Shown here: in pieces, positions 16,260 to 24,711 of the stretch
How the letters are laid out: every line of letters starts with the position of its first letter
How positions within the stretch are numbered: position 1 is the first letter of the stretch
Origin: Vicinamibacterales bacterium
GTDB taxonomy: Bacteria > Acidobacteriota > Vicinamibacteria > Vicinamibacterales > UBA2999
Direction: 5' to 3'
Assembly (NCBI GenBank): GCA_041394705.1
Contig: JAWKHS010000008.1
Coordinates: 260,241-324,240 of the forward strand
Length of the DNA stretch: 64,000 nt
Position numbers and translations under genes: made by a program
Notes under the pieces: generated by a model
What the model saw: the letters and a program-made list of their open reading frames with translations, nothing else
What the model was told of the DNA's origin: nothing
Databases searched by the model: none

Positions 16260-16649
16260 CTACGCGCTGAACGAGGAGCCGCACCCGCAGGTGGAGGTGG
16301 CGTTGGGGTTCTTGATGGTGAACCCGCCGCCCGTGATCGTGTCCACGAAGTCCACCTCGGCGCCCTTCAGGTAGCTGAGGCTGACCGGGTCCACGAGCAG
16401 GCGCACGCCGTTCGACTCGAACAGCTGGTCGCCGACGCCGGCACCCGATTCCTCGATCATCAGGCCGTACTGGAAACCCGAACAGCCGCCGCCCTGCACG
16501 AAGACGCGCAGACCGCTGTCGGCCTTGCCCTCCTCGACGAGCAGCTCCTTGATCTTGGCCGCCGCCGCTTCGGTCACGTGGATGACGCTGGGCGTCGCGA
16601 CGGGGACGGTGGCGTCGAGGGAAGTCGGGAGGGCAGTGTCGGTGTGCAT
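16260..16649 (-). CDS. erpA: A-type iron-sulfur cluster carrier / insertion protein
   Basis: A 129-residue HesB/IscA-family protein with the three conserved cluster-ligating cysteines: Cys56 in GGGCSGF and Cys121/Cys123 in TCGCGSSF near the C-terminus. IHVTEAAAAKIKELL at the start of the domain and NPNATSTCGCG fit ErpA/IscA. A-type carriers pass Fe-S clusters to apoproteins. An N-terminal extension of about 20 residues precedes the domain. It lies next to the Fe-S-dependent class I fumarase and the Fur-rubrerythrin gene on the same strand, an iron-centred neighbourhood. Whether it is ErpA, IscA or SufA cannot be settled without the cluster context. Confidence 0.88.
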   Translation of the reverse strand: MHTDTALPTSLDATVPVATPSVIHVTEAAAAKIKELLVEEGKADSGLRVFVQGGGCSGFQYGLMIEESGAGVGDQLFESNGVRLLVDPVSLSYLKGAEVDFVDTITGGGFTIKNPNATSTCGCGSSFSA

Positions 16650-16713
16650 GACTGCATCTTAACACGGACGCATTCGGTCGGGATTCACTGCTAAAACACT
16701 GCAAATCAATGAC

Positions 16714-18246
16714 TTACAAGCCAGACGCCTGAGTGGCAAGGCCGGCCAGCTCGGCGGCAGAGGCCTGCTCCACGTCCTTGTGGAGGCTGTTCCCATGGGC
16801 GTCCATCGTCACGACGGCCGGGAAGTCCTTGAGCTGCAGGTGCCACATCGCCTCGGGCGTGCCGAACTCCGACAGCGACACGCCGTCGACGCGCTCGATG
16901 CACCGCGCGTAGAACTGGGCGGCGCCGCCCACGGCGTTGAGGTACACCGCGCCGTGCTCGCGCAGGCCCTCCAGCGTCCGGTTGCCCATGCCGCCCTTCC
17001 CCATCACCGCGCGAATGCCGTAGCGTCCGATGATGTCCGCCTGGTAGGGCTCCTCGCGGATGCTCGTCGTGGGCCCGGCGGCCGTGATGGTCCACGAGCC
17101 GTCGTCGAGCTTCTTCACGACAGGTCCGCAGTGGTAGATGAGGCTGCCACGCAGGTCCACGGGCGGCTCGTGGGACATCAGGTGGTGGTGCACGGCGTCG
17201 CGGCCCGTGTAGCTCCGACCGCTCAGGAGCACGACGTCGCCGACCTTCAGCGACCGCACGGTGGCCTCGTCGAGCGGCGTCGTGAGCGCCACCTCGCGTC
17301 CCGTGCGCTGGTACCCGGCCTGGTCCATCATGGCCAGCGCGGGCACGGCGGGGTCGCGGTAGAGCCACTGGCGGATCTCGCCGGAGCCCGGGTCGATCAC
17401 GACGCCGAGACGGCGGAACGCCCAGCAGTCGTAGGCCACCGAGACGAAGAAGCTCGCCGGCAGGCGGTTCATCACGCCGATCTTGCAGCCGATGAGCGAC
17501 ACGCGCCCGCCGAAGCCCATCGCGCCGACGCCGAGGCGATTCACCGTGGCCATGATCCCGGCCTCGAGCGCGGCCAGGCGTTCGTCGGGGTTGACGTCGT
17601 CGAGCGTGCGGAACAGCTGCTCCTTGGCGAGCACGTAGCCCGACGTGCGATCGCCGCCGATGGCGACGCCGATGGCGCCGGGCGCGCAGCCCTTGCCCTG
17701 CGCGTTCCACACCGCGTGGAGGATGCACTTGCGGACGCCTTCCAGCGTGCGATCGGCGCGTCCCAGGTGCGGGAGCTCGGTGGGCAGCGAGTACTGGATG
17801 TTCATGTTCTCGCAGCCGCCGCCCTTCAGGATGAGCTTCACCTCGATGTCGTCGCGCTCCCACTGCTCGAAGTGGATGATGGGCGTCCCCGGCCCAAGGT
17901 TGTTCCCGGAGTTCTCGCCCGTCAGCGAGTCCACGGAGTTGGGCCGCAGCTTGCCGCGTCTGGTCGCCTCGGCCACGGCCTCGCGGATGGCCTTCTTGAG
18001 CGCGACCTGGTTCACGCCCACGGGCGTCTTCACCTCGAAGGTCGGCATGCCCGTGTCCTGGCAGATCGCGCCCTCGCCGGCGGCCGCCAGGTCGATGTTC
18101 TGGCCGATGATGGCCAGCGCCTGCGACGCGCGGGGCTGCTCTTCCCGGTCCATCGCCACCCGCATGGCAGCCCGGACGTCCGGGGGCAGATCGGTCGAGG
18201 TCCGGACGATGAGGGACACCATCGAGTCGAGGAACGCCTGAAGCAT
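16714..18246 (-). CDS. fumA: Class I fumarate hydratase (4Fe-4S, single-chain)
   Basis: A 510-residue enzyme carrying both the alpha and beta parts of the tartrate-dehydratase/fumarase class I family. It interconverts fumarate and malate in the TCA cycle in the cytoplasm using an oxygen-sensitive 4Fe-4S cluster. Visible family features are ICQDTGMPTFEV (Cys62), GGGCENMNIQYSLPTELPH and a C-terminal half with GRDAVHHHL, YHCGPVV and GKGGMGNRTLEGL. The frame runs further upstream, but the ATG at 18246 matches family N-termini and lies 6 bases after TATAAT. Class I fumarases also act on related substrates, so the exact symbol (fumA, fumB or ttdAB-like) is a choice. Confidence 0.9.
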   Translation of the reverse strand: MLQAFLDSMVSLIVRTSTDLPPDVRAAMRVAMDREEQPRASQALAIIGQNIDLAAAGEGAICQDTGMPTFEVKTPVGVNQVALKKAIREAVAEATRRGKLRPNSVDSLTGENSGNNLGPGTPIIHFEQWERDDIEVKLILKGGGCENMNIQYSLPTELPHLGRADRTLEGVRKCILHAVWNAQGKGCAPGAIGVAIGGDRTSGYVLAKEQLFRTLDDVNPDERLAALEAGIMATVNRLGVGAMGFGGRVSLIGCKIGVMNRLPASFFVSVAYDCWAFRRLGVVIDPGSGEIRQWLYRDPAVPALAMMDQAGYQRTGREVALTTPLDEATVRSLKVGDVVLLSGRSYTGRDAVHHHLMSHEPPVDLRGSLIYHCGPVVKKLDDGSWTITAAGPTTSIREEPYQADIIGRYGIRAVMGKGGMGNRTLEGLREHGAVYLNAVGGAAQFYARCIERVDGVSLSEFGTPEAMWHLQLKDFPAVVTMDAHGNSLHKDVEQASAAELAGLATQASGL

Positions 18247-18252
18247 GCGGAA

Positions 18253-18258
18253 ATTATA
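18253..18258 (-). promoter_or_regulatory. -10 element of fumarase, probably giving a leaderless mRNA
   Basis: On the minus strand TATAAT is separated from the fumarase ATG by 6 bases. Transcription would start at about the A of ATG, giving a leaderless or near-leaderless message. The -35 position reads GATGTC and is weak. Confidence 0.55.
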
Positions 18259-18280
18259 AGTTCCCGGGACCACTCGACAT

Positions 18281-18330
18281 CCACCCGCGGTCGCCGGGGG
18301 CGCCCACGCGACAGCCCACCCGCGGTCGCC
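18281..18330. repeat. Two direct copies of a 15-bp sequence in the fumarase/methyltransferase divergent region
   Basis: CCACCCGCGGTCGCC occurs at 18281-18295 and again at 18316-18330, 35 bases apart, in the only 100-base gap between two divergent genes. Spacing is about three to three-and-a-half helical turns. This could be a pair of operator half-sites or a local duplication. Confidence 0.6.
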
Positions 18331-18346
18331 TGGGCGACAATGGGAC

Positions 18347-19036
18347 ATGCCGCGCTGGCTTCCGACGCTCGCCGCCATGCTCGTCGCGGGACCGCTCTGG
18401 GCGCAGGCGCCGCAGGGCCAGCATGGAGGCCTGTTCCCCCCGCAGGACCTGGGCCTGCTCGAGGCGCCGGACCGGGACGAGTGGCAGAAACCGCACCAGA
18501 TTCTGGATGCACTGGGCATCGCCGACGCCTCGGTGGTCGCCGACGTCGGTGCGGGGAGCGGCTGGTTCACGGTCCGCCTGGCGCGGCGGGTCGGGCCCAA
18601 CGGGAAGGTCTACGCCCAGGACGTCCAGCCCGAGACGCTTGCGGCCATCTCCAGGCGGGTGCAGCGGGAGGGCCTGTCGAACGTGACCCGCGTGCTCGGG
18701 CGGGGCAGCGACCCGAGGCTGCCCGACGGCGTGCTCGACGCAGCCCTCCTCGTCGACGTACTGCACGAGATCGACGACCGCGTCACGTTGATGGCGAACC
18801 TGGCTCGCGCGCTGAAGCCGGGCGGTCGGATCGGGGTGGTGGAGTTCCGCCCCGGCGGCGGAGGACCGGGGCCCGCGGCCGGGGAACGTGTGGCCGCGGA
18901 GCACATCGAGGAGGAGGCCTCGAAGGCGGGGCTCGTACTCGAGCGGCGGGAGACGTTCCTGCCGTTCCAGTACTTCTTGATCTTCGGTCGGGCGGATTCG
19001 GCGCGCTCCAGCCCGCTGGCGCGCCGCAAGCCGTAA
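18347..19036 (+). CDS. Exported class I SAM-dependent methyltransferase-like protein
   Basis: A 229-residue protein with a signal peptide (MPRWLPTLAAMLVAGPLWAQ, 1-20) and a Rossmann methyltransferase domain: motif I VADVGAGSGWFTVRLARRVG, motif II YAQDVQPE, a post-motif LLVDVLHEIDDR and motif LKPGGRIGVVEF. The C-terminal ERRETFLPFQYFLIFG closes the domain. The fold looks intact, yet S-adenosylmethionine is not normally available outside the cytoplasm. The protein may act before export, or be a membrane-anchored or repurposed form. It is transcribed divergently from fumarase. Confidence 0.82.
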   Translation: MPRWLPTLAAMLVAGPLWAQAPQGQHGGLFPPQDLGLLEAPDRDEWQKPHQILDALGIADASVVADVGAGSGWFTVRLARRVGPNGKVYAQDVQPETLAAISRRVQREGLSNVTRVLGRGSDPRLPDGVLDAALLVDVLHEIDDRVTLMANLARALKPGGRIGVVEFRPGGGGPGPAAGERVAAEHIEEEASKAGLVLERRETFLPFQYFLIFGRADSARSSPLARRKP

Positions 19037-19065
19037 CCCGGCGCGGCGCCGCAGGACGGGAAGGG

Positions 19066-19656
19066 CTAGGGGCGCGTCAACAGCCGGCGGGCCGCCGGCA
19101 CGACGGGCGCGATACACGCCAGCTTGACGAGGTCGGCGGCCACGTACGGCGCCATCAGCGCCGGCCCGGCGCCGGCGCCGAGCACGACGGACGCCCACGC
19201 CGATCCGCCGGCGTACAGCACCGCCATCCCGGCCAGCATCGACACGAGCGCGCCGGACGCGCGACGCGCGTGACCGCGGTCCGCGCACAGCCCGACGACG
19301 AAGGCGGCGACGGGAAACGCCAGCAGGAACCCGCCGGTCGGTCCCGCCAGCCGGGCCACGCCCGGCAGCAGCACCGGCGACCACGCGAACGCCGACGCGC
19401 CCGCAATCCCCAGCGCCAGATACGTGACCTGGCTGAGCGCACCGAGCCGCGCGCCCAGGACCGCGCCCGTCAGGAGGACGGCCACGGGCTGCAGGGTGAA
19501 CGGGATCGGCGAGGCGGGCAGGGTGACGCTGACCTGCGCCGAGACGGCCGTGACCACGGCGGCGCCGAGCACCAAGGCGATCGACTCGGCGGAACGGAGG
19601 GCGTTCGCGGCCCGGCCCGCGGGCAGCCGGCGGAGGGCGGCGCGATAATGCGTCAT
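19066..19656 (-). CDS. bioY: BioY, substrate-binding (S) component of a biotin ECF transporter
   Basis: A 196-residue hydrophobic protein with about six membrane segments and the BioY outline: SVTLPASPIPFTLQPVAVLLTGAVLGARLG, then LAGPTGGFLLAFPVAAFVVG, then VLYAGGSAW. BioY binds biotin with high affinity and works alone or with the BioMN energising module. No bioM or bioN is next to it, as is common for Group II systems. It is transcribed divergently from thiD with a short shared promoter region. Confidence 0.92.
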   Translation of the reverse strand: MTHYRAALRRLPAGRAANALRSAESIALVLGAAVVTAVSAQVSVTLPASPIPFTLQPVAVLLTGAVLGARLGALSQVTYLALGIAGASAFAWSPVLLPGVARLAGPTGGFLLAFPVAAFVVGLCADRGHARRASGALVSMLAGMAVLYAGGSAWASVVLGAGAGPALMAPYVAADLVKLACIAPVVPAARRLLTRP

Positions 19657-19676
19657 AGGCGCGGGATGTTACCAAC

Positions 19677-20468
19677 ATGCGAACGGCCCTGACAATCGCG
19701 GGCAGCGACTCCGGCGGGGGCGCCGGCATCCAGGCCGACCTCAAGACCTTCGCCGCCCACGGCGTGTTCGGCACGTCCGCCATCACGGCGCTGACGGCGC
19801 AGAACACCGTCGGCGTCATGGGCGTGCACGTGATTCCGCCCGAATTCGTCGACCGCCAGATCGAGGCGGTCGTGGCGGACATCGGCTGCGACGCGGTGAA
19901 GACCGGCATGCTGGCGACGGCCGGGATCGTCGAGACCGTGGCCGCCGCCGTCGCAAGGCTGGCGCTCCCCAACCTGGTGGTGGATCCGGTGATGGTGGCC
20001 AAGAGCGGTGATCACCTGCTGGCGCCCGAGGCGGTGGACGCGGTGCGGCGGGCGCTCCTGCCGCAGGCGCGCGTCGTCACGCCGAACGTGCCCGAAGCCG
20101 AAGTGTTGAGCGGCCTGTCGATCCGGACGCTGGAGGACGCCGTCGCGGCGGGCCGCGCGATCCAGGCGCTCGGTGCGCGCGCGGTGATCGTGAAGGGCGG
20201 ACACCTTCTCAGGGATGACATCGTGGACGTGCTCGTCGAGGGCGACACGGTCGTGCGGATTGAGGGGCCGCGCGTGCCGGGCGTGCACACGCACGGCACG
20301 GGCTGCACCTTCGCCGCTGCCACGGCCGCGCGACTCGCGCTCGGGGACGGACTCGAACAGGCCGCGCGCGCCGCGCAGGCCTACGTGCGCGAGGCCATGC
20401 GCGCGGGCGTCCCCCTCGGCGCAGGACACCGGCCGCTGGACCATCAGTGGGAGAGCCGTCGGACCTGA
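19677..20468 (+). CDS. thiD: Hydroxymethylpyrimidine/phosphomethylpyrimidine kinase
   Basis: A 263-residue ribokinase-fold enzyme that phosphorylates HMP and HMP-P in thiamine biosynthesis in the cytoplasm. Characteristic segments are TIAGSDSGGGAGIQADLKTF at the N-terminus, DPVMVAKSGDHLL in the middle, TPNVPEAEVL and the catalytic GTGCTFAAATAARLALG near the C-terminus. Length matches ThiD. No thiamine-pyrophosphate riboswitch is visible in the short upstream gap, and no other thi gene is in the window. Confidence 0.95.
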   Translation: MRTALTIAGSDSGGGAGIQADLKTFAAHGVFGTSAITALTAQNTVGVMGVHVIPPEFVDRQIEAVVADIGCDAVKTGMLATAGIVETVAAAVARLALPNLVVDPVMVAKSGDHLLAPEAVDAVRRALLPQARVVTPNVPEAEVLSGLSIRTLEDAVAAGRAIQALGARAVIVKGGHLLRDDIVDVLVEGDTVVRIEGPRVPGVHTHGTGCTFAAATAARLALGDGLEQAARAAQAYVREAMRAGVPLGAGHRPLDHQWESRRT

Positions 20469-20495
20469 TGCCGGGGCACGCGGCGTCGCTGGGCC

Positions 20496-20501
20496 TATAA
20501 T
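20496..20501 (+). promoter_or_regulatory. -10 element before moaE
   Basis: TATAAT lies 12 bases before the moaE ATG, predicting a 5' leader of only about 5-6 bases. There is no visible ribosome binding site in that leader. Confidence 0.5.
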
Positions 20502-20513
20502 TCCAGCTGCGGC

Positions 20514-20984
20514 ATGCCACTGACCGCCATTACCAGCGCGCCACTCGCCGTCGACCGCGTCCTGCAGGAAGTCGAGGGGCGAGGCTCCGGGGCCGTGACG
20601 ACCTTCGTGGGTCTCGTCCGCGACCACAACCAGGGGCGGCGCGTGCTCTGGCTCGACTACGAGGCCTATGCGCCGCTGGCCGAGAAGGCGCTGGACCTGA
20701 TCGTCCAGGAAGCGGTGACGCGGTGGCCGGGGGTGCGCATGGCCATCCATCACCGGACCGGCCGGCTGGAGATCGGCGAGGCCAGCGTCGTCATCGCCGT
20801 CGCGACGCCGCACCGCGCCGATGCCTTCGCCGCCTGCCGCTACGCGATCGAGCGGATCAAGCAGGTCGTGCCCATCTGGAAGCACGAGCACTTCGAGGGT
20901 GGCGAGGTGTGGATCGAAGGCGCCACGGCCGATGCCCATGACGAGGACGCGCGCGCCGCCGCGCTGAAGATCGCATGCGCGTGA
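20514..20984 (+). CDS. moaE: Molybdopterin synthase catalytic subunit
   Basis: A 156-residue MoaE, which uses MoaD thiocarboxylate to convert cPMP to molybdopterin. It shows the family features: GAVTTFVGLVRDHNQGRRVLWLDYEAY, MAIHHRTGRLEIGEASVVIAVATPHR, and the active-site-type segment ERIKQVVPIWKHEHFEGGEVWIEG. The end overlaps moaD by 10 bases, so the two subunits are co-translated, as expected for a stoichiometric complex. Confidence 0.96.
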   Translation: MPLTAITSAPLAVDRVLQEVEGRGSGAVTTFVGLVRDHNQGRRVLWLDYEAYAPLAEKALDLIVQEAVTRWPGVRMAIHHRTGRLEIGEASVVIAVATPHRADAFAACRYAIERIKQVVPIWKHEHFEGGEVWIEGATADAHDEDARAAALKIACA

Positions 20985-21241
20985 ACGTGAAGCTCTTCGC
21001 GCGGCTACGGGAGCTCGTCGGGACGGGAGATCTCACCCTGGAGATCGCCGGACCGCCGGCGACGGTCGCCGACGTGTGGGCCTCGCTCGTCGCGACCCAC
21101 CCCGCCGCCGAGGCTTATGCCAGGTCGATGTCCTCGGCCGTGAACCTGGAGTATGCGCGGATGACCACCGCGGTGGCCGACGGCGACGAAGTGGCGTTCC
21201 TCCCGCCGGTCTCGGGCGGCGACAGCAGCCGCGAGCGATAA
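20975..21241 (+). CDS. moaD: MoaD/ThiS-family sulfur carrier with a short C-terminal tail
   Basis: An 88-residue ubiquitin-like protein: VNVKLFARLRELVG at the start, and VADGDEVAFLPPVSGGDSSRER at the end. Standard MoaD ends exactly at the Gly-Gly so it can be adenylated by MoaB/MoeB-type enzymes. Here six residues (DSSRER) follow Gly-Gly before TAA. The tail would have to be removed, or this protein is processed like other extended Ubl carriers. The frame is clean and the gene overlaps moaE, so it is probably the real partner. Confidence 0.88.
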   Translation: MRVNVKLFARLRELVGTGDLTLEIAGPPATVADVWASLVATHPAAEAYARSMSSAVNLEYARMTTAVADGDEVAFLPPVSGGDSSRER

Positions 21242-21248
21242 TACGAAG

Positions 21249-22352
<1,104 letters not shown>

Positions 22353-22359
22353 GCAGGCC

Positions 22360-23241
22360 GTGCGCCTGCGCGACCTGGTCCACGACACCCGCCGCCGCTT
22401 CGAGGCCGCAGGCGTGCCCGGGGAGGAGGCGGCGCTCGACGCCGAGCTGATCGCGCGCGACCTGCTCGGCTGGGACCGCGCCACCTGGCACACGAGGAAG
22501 GACGAAGACGTGACGTCGCTCGCCGTGGCCGGCGCCGCCGTCGGCGTTCCCACGTTTCCATCGGCGTTCGAGATGGTCGCCGCCAGGCGCGTGGCCCGCG
22601 AGCCGATGGCCTACCTGCGAGGCCGGCAGGAATTCTACGGTCGCGACTTCGTCGTGAACGCGTCGGTGCTCATTCCCCGGCAGGAGACGGAGCTCGTGGT
22701 CGAGACGGCGCTCTCGGTCCTGGCGGCGGACGACACGCGGGCCGCCGACATCGGCACCGGCAGCGGCTGTCTCGCGGTGACGCTCGCGCTCGAGCGCCCG
22801 CGGCTGACGGTGGTCGCGACGGACGTATCGGCGCCCGCCCTGGCCGTCGCGGCGAAGAACGCCGAACGCCACGGCGTGTCGGGCCGGGTGAGGCTGGTCG
22901 AGACGTCGTACCTCGACGGCATCGGGGGTCCGTTCGACGTGGTGGTGTCGAACCCGCCTTACATCCCGCTGCCCGACGCGCCGGACCTGCAGCCGGAGGT
23001 GCGCGACCACGAACCCGTCTCAGCCCTGTTCGGGGGCGCGGACGGCCTCGAACACATCGGGGCCATCACCGCGAGGGCGGCGGAGGCGCTTCGCCCGGGC
23101 GGAGTGCTCGTCTTCGAAATCGGAGTGGGCCAGGCAGCCGCGGCGGCGGCCCTGGCAGAGGCGGCGGGACTGCGGGGCGTGACGGCGCACCTCGATCTCC
23201 AGGGGATTCCCCGGGTAATCGTGGCGCGCCGGCCCGACTGA
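22360..23241 (+). CDS. prmC: Release factor glutamine methyltransferase
   Basis: A 293-residue enzyme that N5-methylates the Gln of the GGQ motif in release factors. The SAM motif ADIGTGSGCLAVTLAL and the catalytic NPPYIPLPD are both present, along with the N-terminal recruiting helices and PMAYLRGRQEFYG. Starts with GTG at 22360, just after prfA, which is the standard prfA-prmC arrangement. Its stop is 2 bases from the convergent LysM gene stop. Confidence 0.96.
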   Translation: MRLRDLVHDTRRRFEAAGVPGEEAALDAELIARDLLGWDRATWHTRKDEDVTSLAVAGAAVGVPTFPSAFEMVAARRVAREPMAYLRGRQEFYGRDFVVNASVLIPRQETELVVETALSVLAADDTRAADIGTGSGCLAVTLALERPRLTVVATDVSAPALAVAAKNAERHGVSGRVRLVETSYLDGIGGPFDVVVSNPPYIPLPDAPDLQPEVRDHEPVSALFGGADGLEHIGAITARAAEALRPGGVLVFEIGVGQAAAAAALAEAAGLRGVTAHLDLQGIPRVIVARRPD

Positions 23242-23243
23242 CG

Positions 23244-23615
23244 CTAGCGGTTCGGAATGACGAGCTCCTGGCCCGGATGGATCATGTTCGGGTCCTTCAG
23301 CTTGTCCTTGTTCGCGTTGAAGATGTCCATGTAGCGATTCGCGTCGTCCAGGTGCACTTTCGCGATCTTGGACAGTGAGTCGCCCGGCTTCACGACGTGG
23401 ATCCCGTGGATGTCGGTGCGATCGGCGCGGATGTCGGCGGCGATCTCCTGCTGCCAGGCCGCGTGCTTCTTGATGGCGTCCCAGAAGAGGTCGCGCTCGA
23501 GGGCGTAGGTCGTCTTGCCCGAGATCTTCACCTTGCCGTCCGCTTCCTTCATCGAGAAGTCGCGGATACCGAGCGATGCGGCGAGGCCTTCGAGGTCCTT
23601 GTACTTTTCAAGCAT
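23244..23615 (-). CDS. LysM-domain protein (Kbp/YgaU-like)
   Basis: A 123-residue protein with a C-terminal LysM domain (about 73-121: HVVKPGDSLSKIAKVHLDDANRYMDIFNANKDKLKDP, then PGQELVIPNR). The N-terminal part looks like a shortened BON-type region. The arrangement resembles the potassium-binding LysM/BON protein Kbp (YgaU), but a general peptidoglycan- or metabolite-binding role is equally possible. No signal peptide is visible, as in Kbp. Confidence 0.75.
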   Translation of the reverse strand: MLEKYKDLEGLAASLGIRDFSMKEADGKVKISGKTTYALERDLFWDAIKKHAAWQQEIAADIRADRTDIHGIHVVKPGDSLSKIAKVHLDDANRYMDIFNANKDKLKDPNMIHPGQELVIPNR

Positions 23616-23711
23616 GTCGATGCTCCTTGCGCGGCCGCCGTTCCACGAAGGCGGTCGTCGAGGTCGAATCCGGGGGTGGTCCCCTGCATCATGACACGCG
23701 GTCGCGACGGA

Positions 23712-23740
23712 TTGTCACATGGGGGGCCGACGCCTATACT
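23712..23740 (+). promoter_or_regulatory. Sigma-70-type promoter of the HIT gene, leaderless arrangement
   Basis: TTGTCA (23712-23717), a 17-base spacer, then TATACT (23735-23740). The ATG at 23747 begins 6 bases after the -10 hexamer, so the transcript would start at or within a base of the start codon. Confidence 0.8.
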
Positions 23741-23746
23741 CCGCGC

Positions 23747-24088
23747 ATGAGCTGCTTGTTCTGCCGTATCGTCGCCGGCGAGATCCCGGCCAGGAAGGTG
23801 TTCGAGGACGACACGCTCGTCGCGTTCGAGGACATCAACCCGCAGGCGCCGATGCACGTGCTGGTGGTGCCGAAGGCGCACGTGGCCACGGTGAACGACC
23901 TGGGCGCGGAGCACGAGGCCCTCGTGGGCGCGATGGTGCGCCGCGCCGCCGCCATCGCGGCCGAGCGCGGCGTTGCCGGGCGCGGGTACCGGACCGTGTT
24001 CAACTGCAACGCCGAGGCTGGCCAGACCGTGTTCCACCTGCACCTGCACGTGCTGGGCGGACGGCCCCTGGCCTGGCCTCCTGGCTGA
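23747..24088 (+). CDS. HIT-family nucleotide-binding hydrolase (HINT-like)
   Basis: A 113-residue histidine-triad protein, with CLFCRIVAGEIPARKVFEDD at the N-terminus and the catalytic HLHLHVLGG triad at the C-terminus. HINT proteins cleave adenosine 5'-phosphoramidates and related substrates. Length and motifs match the bacterial HinT group. The FMN reductase gene follows directly after 2 bases. Confidence 0.93.
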   Translation: MSCLFCRIVAGEIPARKVFEDDTLVAFEDINPQAPMHVLVVPKAHVATVNDLGAEHEALVGAMVRRAAAIAAERGVAGRGYRTVFNCNAEAGQTVFHLHLHVLGGRPLAWPPG

Positions 24089-24090
24089 CC

Positions 24091-24594
24091 GTGCGAATCC
24101 TGGCGGTCTCGGGCAGCCTCCAGGCGGGCTCCCGCAACCTCGCGCTCCTCGAGCTGGCGGCCGCGACCGCACCTGACGGCGTGGAGATCTCGATCTTCGA
24201 CGGACTCGGCGACCTGCCGCACTTCAACCCGGATCTCGATGCACCCGTGTCCGTCCTGCGGTGGCGGCGGGCGCTGGACGACGCGGACGCGGTGCTCATC
24301 GCGTGCCCGGAGTACGCCTTCAGCCTGCCGGGCGTCCTCAAGAACGCCATCGACTGGGTGGTCGGCTCCGGCGAGCTCGAACGCAAGGTCGTGGCCACGA
24401 CCGCGGCCAGCCATCATCCCGAACGCGGACGGCGGGGACTGGCGGCCCTTCGCGAACCGCTGACCGCCCTGAGCGCCGTGCTGGTGGGTGGGGAGCCGAT
24501 CGCACGGGGGCCTGGCGAGGCAGGGGACGTTGCCGCGCTGGTACGGGCCCTGGTCGAGGCCGCGCGGACGGCGCCTCCGCGCCTTCCGTCGTAG
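24091..24594 (+). CDS. NADPH-dependent FMN reductase-family flavoprotein
   Basis: A 167-residue flavodoxin-fold protein with LAVSGSLQAGSRNLALLELA (phosphate-binding loop of the FMN reductase family) and the conserved CPEYAFSLPGVLKNAIDWVVGSGE. Members reduce FMN, quinones, azo dyes or chromate with NADPH; the substrate here is unknown. GTG at 24091 starts right after the HIT stop, so the pair forms an operon. A 98-bp palindrome follows and probably ends transcription. Confidence 0.9.
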   Translation: MRILAVSGSLQAGSRNLALLELAAATAPDGVEISIFDGLGDLPHFNPDLDAPVSVLRWRRALDDADAVLIACPEYAFSLPGVLKNAIDWVVGSGELERKVVATTAASHHPERGRRGLAALREPLTALSAVLVGGEPIARGPGEAGDVAALVRALVEAARTAPPRLPS

Positions 24595-24613
24595 TGGCTC
24601 CTGGCCGCGCGCC

Positions 24614-24711
24614 CTAGTGGCCTGTCCAGGCTGAATCAGTACCACCCGCCGGGCGGGGCATCCCGCCGCGCTCCGGCATCTGGTACTCCTTCAGCCTGGA
24701 CAGGCCACTAG
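24614..24711. repeat. 98-bp palindromic element with perfect 21-bp inverted ends
   Basis: CTAGTGGCCTGTCCAGGCTGA (24614-24634) is repeated as its exact reverse complement at 24691-24711. A further TACCA/TGGTA pairing (24640-24644 and 24681-24685) lies inside. CTAG at both outer ends may be a 4-bp target duplication, in which case the true inverted repeats are the 17 bp between. It lies between two convergent genes and contains the stop codon of the right-hand one (TAG at 24708-24710). It can act as a bidirectional terminator and also looks like a MITE-type remnant. Confidence 0.75.

Noticed and set aside
16780..19692. Long plus-strand open frame across fumarase, the methyltransferase and bioY
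   Set aside because: Low-complexity Arg/Ala/Gly/His-rich translation, no ribosome binding site, and spans several real genes.
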